Under the pieces are notes generated by a model. It had not been told where the DNA came from. It searched no databases and saw nothing but the letters and a program-made list of their open reading frames with translations. Below are positions 34,332 to 38,474 of a DNA stretch of 38,474 nt, one piece after another (within the stretch, counting starts at the first letter, position 1; every line of letters begins with the position of its first letter). The translations under genes and the position numbers were made by a program. Source of the DNA: GCA-2697345 sp045565015 (GTDB lineage: Bacteria > Pseudomonadota > Alphaproteobacteria > Rhodobacterales > Rhodobacteraceae); assembly GCA_045565015.1 (NCBI GenBank), contig JBJLGD010000018.1, positions 1 to 38,474 on the forward strand. Direction: 5' to 3'.

Positions 34332-35282
34332 TTAAAAAACACCTTTTTTTTGAGCTAAAAGACAAAGCCAATCATGTGCTACCGTAGCCGCTGCAATAGC
34401 TGTTATCTCTGAGTGATCATATGCTGGAGACACCTCAACAAGGTCCATACCAATCAAGTTTAAATTTCCTAACCCACGGATTATTTCTAAAACTTGCCAA
34501 CTGGCCAATCCTCCCGAAACGGGTGTCCCGGTACCTGGTGCAAACCCAGGGTCCAAAACATCAATATCAAATGATATATATACTGGGGCACTTCCTGATC
34601 GCAATTTTAAAACTTCTAAGACTTTCTCAACTCCTCGTTTATGAATCTGTGGTGATGTCAAAACCTCAAAACCATAATCTTTTTTATTATACGTTCTAAG
34701 ACCAACTTGTGTTGACTTACTTGTATCTATTAAACCTTCATTTACGGCGCGTGAAAACATTGTGCCGTGGTCAAAGGTTCTTCCATCATCTTCCCAAGTA
34801 TCACAGTGTGCATCAAATTGTATAAGCGCTATGGGCCCATATTTGTTTGCATGCGCTTTTAAAAGTGGGTACGAAATAAAGTGATCTCCTCCAAATGTTA
34901 GCATTTTGCTACCTGATGAAACAATTTCTAATGCGTGTTTTTCAATTGATTTAATTATTGTGTCAGGGCGATGTAAGTCTACAAAACAATCACCGTAATC
35001 AATTATATTGAGGTTTTCATAAAGGTTAAAACCAAACGGAAATGCGTCTAAGGTAGCTATTTCAGTAGACGCTTGACGAATCGCCCTCGGGCCAAATCGG
35101 CTCCCTGACCGATTAGTTGCTGCACCGTCATATGGAACGCCACTTACTGCCACGTCTACGTTGGTTAAATCGCGAGAATAACGTCTTCGTAAGAAGCTGA
35201 GTGCTCCAGCATAGGTCATTTCTTTCCAGTTACCAGTATTTTTTAAAGACCTAACAGCAAAGTCTCCTTCTTCTTTTGTCAT
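34332..35282 (-). CDS. speB: Agmatinase/ureohydrolase family protein
   Basis: A 316-residue arginase-family enzyme with all manganese ligands: His134 (FGGDHFIS), Asp157, His159 and Asp161 (FDAHCDTW), and Asp239 and Asp241 (SFDIDVLDP). Agmatinases convert agmatine to putrescine and urea; guanidinobutyrase and guanidinopropionase are close alternatives. GGGGAG lies 7 bases before the ATG. It follows the PuuA-like gene by 14 bases in one transcript, so making putrescine and glutamylating it would be coupled. Confidence 0.9.
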   Translation of the reverse strand: MTKEEGDFAVRSLKNTGNWKEMTYAGALSFLRRRYSRDLTNVDVAVSGVPYDGAATNRSGSRFGPRAIRQASTEIATLDAFPFGFNLYENLNIIDYGDCFVDLHRPDTIIKSIEKHALEIVSSGSKMLTFGGDHFISYPLLKAHANKYGPIALIQFDAHCDTWEDDGRTFDHGTMFSRAVNEGLIDTSKSTQVGLRTYNKKDYGFEVLTSPQIHKRGVEKVLEVLKLRSGSAPVYISFDIDVLDPGFAPGTGTPVSGGLASWQVLEIIRGLGNLNLIGMDLVEVSPAYDHSEITAIAAATVAHDWLCLLAQKKGVF

Positions 35283-35296
35283 CGCTGGCTCCCCTT

Positions 35297-36634
35297 TTAT
35301 AGCCGTCCACTGTAGGCACTATATTCAGCAGGTGAAATAGCCTCTGCAAGCTGGTCTTTCTCATTACGCCTTATAGCCACATAAATATCACGATATTCTT
35401 TTCCATAAATATTAATAGCAGTTTCTGAGTCAGAAAAGTTATCTATTGCTTCAGACCAGTCTGAAGTTAATTTTTTTACTGGAACTCTGTCTGGGCTATC
35501 CATCGCAGCTGGAATAGAGGTCTTATTTTCTACCCCACTTAATATACCACCCAAGATGCCTGAAATCGCAAGGTAAGGATTTACATCAGCTCCACTTACT
35601 CGGTGCTCGATTCTTGCTGCATCGTTGGTTAAATCTGGTAATCTTATCGAAGCATTGCGATTATCGAGACTCCAATCCGGGGAACATGGTGCGAAGCTTC
35701 TAGGATGAAAGCGACGATACGAGTTTAAATGAGGGGCGTAGATGGCCTGCAATTCTCGCATTGTAGACACGAGCCCGCCGATAGCATATTTAAGTTTAGC
35801 GGATAGACCAGACGAAGCCTTAAATACGTTTTCCCCATGAACATTTAACATTGATACATGCACGTGCATGCCATTCCCTGGAAAGTTTACATATGGCTTA
35901 GCCATAAAGGTCGCCTCTTTTCCGTGATTTTCTGCTATGTTTCGGACGAGCCTCTTAAAAAAAACTGTGGTATCTGCTGCATCTAAAATGTTTTGGGTGT
36001 GATTAAAATTTATCTCAAACTGGCCTGGACCAAATTCAGCAACAATCGCGTCAGTTGGTAAACCAAGAGCTGTCGATGCTGCTTGGACATCGCTTAGAAA
36101 GCCTTTATTATGGTCTAGGACTTCGAGGTCATAATTTTGTGCTTTTACATTTTTTAAAGGTACTGGAGGTGGTTGAGTCGGTTTTTCTCTTTTATCAAAC
36201 AAATAAAACTCCAATTCACAAGCTACAACAGGGTGCAACCCGCAGTTCATTAAGCGCTCCCAAGTGTTCTTCAATATCTGCCTTGATGAAAGCGTTGGTA
36301 TAGTGCCATCTTCAGAAAGCATTTCAATTAAAACCTGAGCCACATTATTATTTTTCCAAGTTACCGGCTTTAAAGTTTTAGGAATTGTAATAACTCTAGC
36401 GTCTGGATCGCCTGATGTAATTCCATAACCCGTCTCAGCTACGTCTTCACCAAAAATATTTGGTACATAGGTTGATAATGGTAAGCGAACACCGCCGGAT
36501 ACTAGTTTTTCTATTTGATCTGCGGGAAGCCATTTTCCTCTTATTATGCCATTTATATCGCAAAGCATAAGCTCAATATGATCTGGCTTGCCATAAACAC
36601 TAACATATTTATCAAATTCACGAAAAAGGTTCAT
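35297..36634 (-). CDS. Glutamine synthetase family protein, PuuA-like gamma-glutamylpolyamine synthetase
   Basis: A 445-residue type III glutamine synthetase-fold ligase. It has the short N-terminal beta-grasp (HIELMLCDINGIIRGKWLP), ELEFYLF, FGPGQFEINF, ATFMAKPYVNFPGNGMHVHVS and the substrate-site Arg in YRRFHPRSFAP and NRNASIRLPD. The lack of a GlnA adenylylation-type tail and its pairing with agmatinase favour gamma-glutamyl-putrescine (PuuA) rather than glutamine synthesis. GGGAG precedes the ATG by 6 bases. Probably the first gene of a puuA-speB operon. Confidence 0.87.
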   Translation of the reverse strand: MNLFREFDKYVSVYGKPDHIELMLCDINGIIRGKWLPADQIEKLVSGGVRLPLSTYVPNIFGEDVAETGYGITSGDPDARVITIPKTLKPVTWKNNNVAQVLIEMLSEDGTIPTLSSRQILKNTWERLMNCGLHPVVACELEFYLFDKREKPTQPPPVPLKNVKAQNYDLEVLDHNKGFLSDVQAASTALGLPTDAIVAEFGPGQFEINFNHTQNILDAADTTVFFKRLVRNIAENHGKEATFMAKPYVNFPGNGMHVHVSMLNVHGENVFKASSGLSAKLKYAIGGLVSTMRELQAIYAPHLNSYRRFHPRSFAPCSPDWSLDNRNASIRLPDLTNDAARIEHRVSGADVNPYLAISGILGGILSGVENKTSIPAAMDSPDRVPVKKLTSDWSEAIDNFSDSETAINIYGKEYRDIYVAIRRNEKDQLAEAISPAEYSAYSGRL

Positions 36635-36995
36635 TATAACTCCCTAACAAAGCTATCTGATTTTAACATTCTGAACTCTGTTGTCGACCACCCAAAGGCA
36701 AATAAAAACTAATTTTGGATAGCGTTAAACAACTTCCACTAGGCAGTCTTTCAAATCACGAAGTTTTAATATTTACTGCAGGCTTGGATCAAAGTGGTTC
36801 GTCTCTCCCTAGACAGAAAGAAAAATTTAATTTAATGGCATCCGGGCTAACCCTCAAAATTCCCGACGGCCAGCTTTTCGGAAACAACTACTGATTTTAG
36901 ATTGGCAGTGGCTTGAATCAACCCACTGCTTTAAAAATCTTTCTAAAATCTTACATAATAAGATAACTACAAGTCATAATAGATAAGGTTTAATT
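36635..36995. other. Gap with an orphan open frame and no recognised gene
   Basis: A 361-base stretch between the PuuA-like gene and fpr. One plus-strand frame is open from 36706 to 36894 (a TTG at 36715 could start a 59-residue peptide ending LKIPDGQLFGNNY), with no homology I recognise and no good ribosome-binding site. It is followed 10 bases later by a terminator-like hairpin. It may be a gene remnant, a small gene or an RNA. The rest holds the promoter of the PuuA-like gene and of fpr. Confidence 0.4.
36905..36929 (+). terminator. Terminator-like hairpin upstream of fpr
   Basis: Arms GCAGTGG and CCACTGC (7 perfect pairs) enclose an 11-base loop and are followed by TTTAAAAATC. The T run is short. 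It would stop a plus-strand transcript that begins within 36635-36900. Confidence 0.45.
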
Positions 36996-37791
36996 ATGGA
37001 TAATAGCAATTTAAATATTCCTACTGGGGTCTTTGCTGAAAAAGTTACTTCCATAAAAACATTATACTGATAGGTTGTTTAAGTTTAGAATCACACGTCC
37101 ACAAAGCTTTAGGTTTAGATCTGGTGAGTTTGTAATGATTGGTTTGCCCAACTCTGAAAAACCCATTTTCAGAGCTTACTCGATTGCCAGTCCTTCCTGG
37201 GATGAACAAATTGAATTTTATTCAATCAAAGTTGAAGATGGCCCACTAACAGAACATCTCCAAAAAATTTCGATTGGAGACACCGTTTTAATGAGAAAAA
37301 AACCAACAGGAACTCTTGTTAATGACGCATTAATTCCTGGAGAACGGCTCTACTTATTTTCGACTGGAACAGGTATAGCTCCATTTGCAAGTCTAATTAG
37401 AGACCCAGAGACTTACGATAAGTTTAACAAAATCATACTTTGTCATACCTGTAGAGAGATTGCTGAACTGGAATATGGGTCAGAGTTAGTGAAAAGTGTG
37501 AAGTCCGACCCCTTGGTAGGAGAGCTTGCTAAGGAAAACCTCATACACTATCAAACAGTTACTCAGGAAAATTATAAAAAAAGAGGTAGAATAACTAACT
37601 TGATCCAGAATGGAGAGCTCTTTAATGACCTCGGATTTCCAGAAATGAACTCTGAAACAGACCGTGGAATGATCTGCGGATCTATGGAGATGCTTACCGA
37701 TACTAAGTGCATACTTGAGCGTTTCGGCTTAGATGAAGGTTCTAACAGTCGGCCATCGACTTTTGTTGTTGAGCGAGCTTTTGTTAGTTAA
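36996..37791 (+). pseudogene. fpr: Ferredoxin-NADP reductase with one frameshift near the N-terminus
   Basis: A 264-residue flavoprotein (if the frame is mended) that exchanges electrons between NADPH and ferredoxin/flavodoxin. The ATG at 36996 has AAGG 7 bases upstream. Frame one gives VTSIK and then stops; removing one A from the AAAAA run at 37055-37059 reads on as IKHYTDRLFKFRITRP and continues to the stop. The FAD-binding RAYSIASPS, the NADP-binding FSTGTGIAPFASLIRD, CHTCREIAELEYG and a C-terminal FVVERAF are intact. Using only the downstream frame would lose about 26 residues. Sequence error or a fresh mutation. Confidence 0.88.
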
Positions 37792-37795
37792 GCTC

Positions 37796-38474
37796 TTAGT
37801 TATGAAAGTGAAAGGGTGCGTCGATTGGTAATTTTTGCGGCCTCCCCAAAATAAAGTCTACCGCTCTTGCAGCTAGCATTTGAACTGGCGCATTAAGATT
37901 GCCACTTAATATTTGAGGAATTACAGATGCATCAACAACTCGCAAACCTTCCGTCTCATGCACTTTAAAGTTATTATCTACAACTGCACCATCACAGTCG
38001 CCCATCATGCATGTTCCACAAGGATGATAGGCCGTTTCAACTTTGTTTCGAAGAAAACTCTCTAAGTCTTTTTCTTCTGAAAATTCCGTTCCTGGCGTTA
38101 ACTCCTTACCTTTAAAACGATCAAAAGCTGGCTGGTTAACTAAATCTCTTGCAACCCGAACAGCTTCTATCATTTCTTTAACATCAAAAGAATCCTTTAA
38201 GTAATTAAAGGTTAATTTTGGGTTTCCATATATATTGTTTTTGTTGAGCTGTATCTTACCCCGGCTTTTTGGCCGCATTTGATCAACGTTCAAAGAAAAA
38301 CGCCTGAAGGACTTTGATTTTTTTATTCTCCATTTTAAACCCAACTGGACCAAAGTGGTACTGAAGATTTGGGTATTCAACGTCATCATTACCTTTAACT
38401 AAACCTCCCACTTCCCAGATATTGCTTGTGGCAATACCCTTACGGAAGAGTGACCAATTAACGCCAGCAAAAAA
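37796..38474 (-). pseudogene. betA: Choline dehydrogenase-like GMC oxidoreductase, C-terminal part with one frameshift
   Basis: The C-terminal portion of an FAD-dependent GMC alcohol oxidoreductase running off the right edge. From the edge the frame reads AGVNWSLFRKGIATSN, GGLVKGNDDVEYPNLQYHFG and KVLQAF, then breaks at the five-base homopolymer at 38296-38300 (TTTTT on the coding strand). Dropping one T continues as FSLNVDQMRPKSRGKIQL to the normal end, including the GMC signature region TAYHPCGTCMMGDCDGAVV and GLRVVDASVIPQILSGNLNAP with the active-site His and Asn. Relatives oxidise choline to betaine aldehyde. The N-terminal FAD-binding half is outside. An ORF starting at 38389 has a false out-of-frame N-terminus. 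Confidence 0.86.

Noticed and set aside
38303..38389. N-terminal part of the frame starting MMTLNTQIFS in the GMC oxidoreductase
   Set aside because: It is an out-of-frame reading upstream of the homopolymer; the other frame gives clear choline-dehydrogenase sequence there (GGLVKGNDDVEYPNLQYHFG).

Overview
The window looks like an AT-rich alphaproteobacterial chromosome, most likely a marine Rhodobacterales (roseobacter-type) lineage with a streamlined genome. This rests on three things: the rnd-kdsD-lptC-lptA-lptB order, the soxBDAG heterotetrameric sarcosine-oxidase operon, and the density of osmolyte, polyamine and amino-acid uptake genes with short intergenic gaps. The taxonomic call is inference; no rRNA or tRNA gene was recognised. 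No CRISPR array, insertion sequence or prophage gene was seen, and no DNA-binding transcription factor is encoded.

Positions 1-9869 (minus strand) form one co-directional catabolic cluster. In transcription order it holds soxB, soxD, soxA and soxG (sarcosine/N-methyl amino-acid oxidase-like), a TauD-family dioxygenase, a complete polar-amino-acid type ABC importer (ATPase, permease, binding protein, second permease) and the N-terminal part of a Rieske oxygenase cut by the window edge. A class I aminotransferase (10134-11297) is divergent from soxB, with a perfect 12-bp palindrome in the shared promoter region. A 24-residue lipoprotein gene (11314-11388, minus), too short for ordinary gene callers, follows.

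Positions 11542-20011 are housekeeping genes. RNase D precedes a tightly coupled Kdo/LPS-export block (kdsD, lptC, lptA, lptB). kdsB and cysQ lie on the opposite strand. dnaK and dnaJ follow, with a candidate RpoH-type promoter before dnaK and a perfect hairpin between the two genes.

Positions 20039-28601 look like a peptide salvage locus: a gamma-glutamyltransferase-family enzyme without a signal peptide, a DUF1028 protein, a Tat-exported family 5 binding protein with DppB and DppC permeases but no ATPase, an Asp/Glu racemase-family enzyme and an M24 peptidase. An IsdG-type heme monooxygenase with a complete Asn/Trp/His triad, a small membrane protein, malonyl-CoA synthetase (matB) and glucokinase follow.

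Positions 32223-36634 hold two convergent gene pairs that fit gamma-glutamylated polyamine catabolism: a class I glutamine amidotransferase with a class III aminotransferase, and an agmatinase-family ureohydrolase with a PuuA-like glutamine synthetase. The right end carries ferredoxin-NADP reductase and the C-terminal part of a choline-dehydrogenase-like GMC oxidoreductase. Three genes in the last 7 kb (glk, fpr, betA-like) each contain a single-base frameshift at a short homopolymer, while none was seen in the first 31 kb. This pattern suggests sequence or assembly error near a contig end, or less likely recent gene decay.
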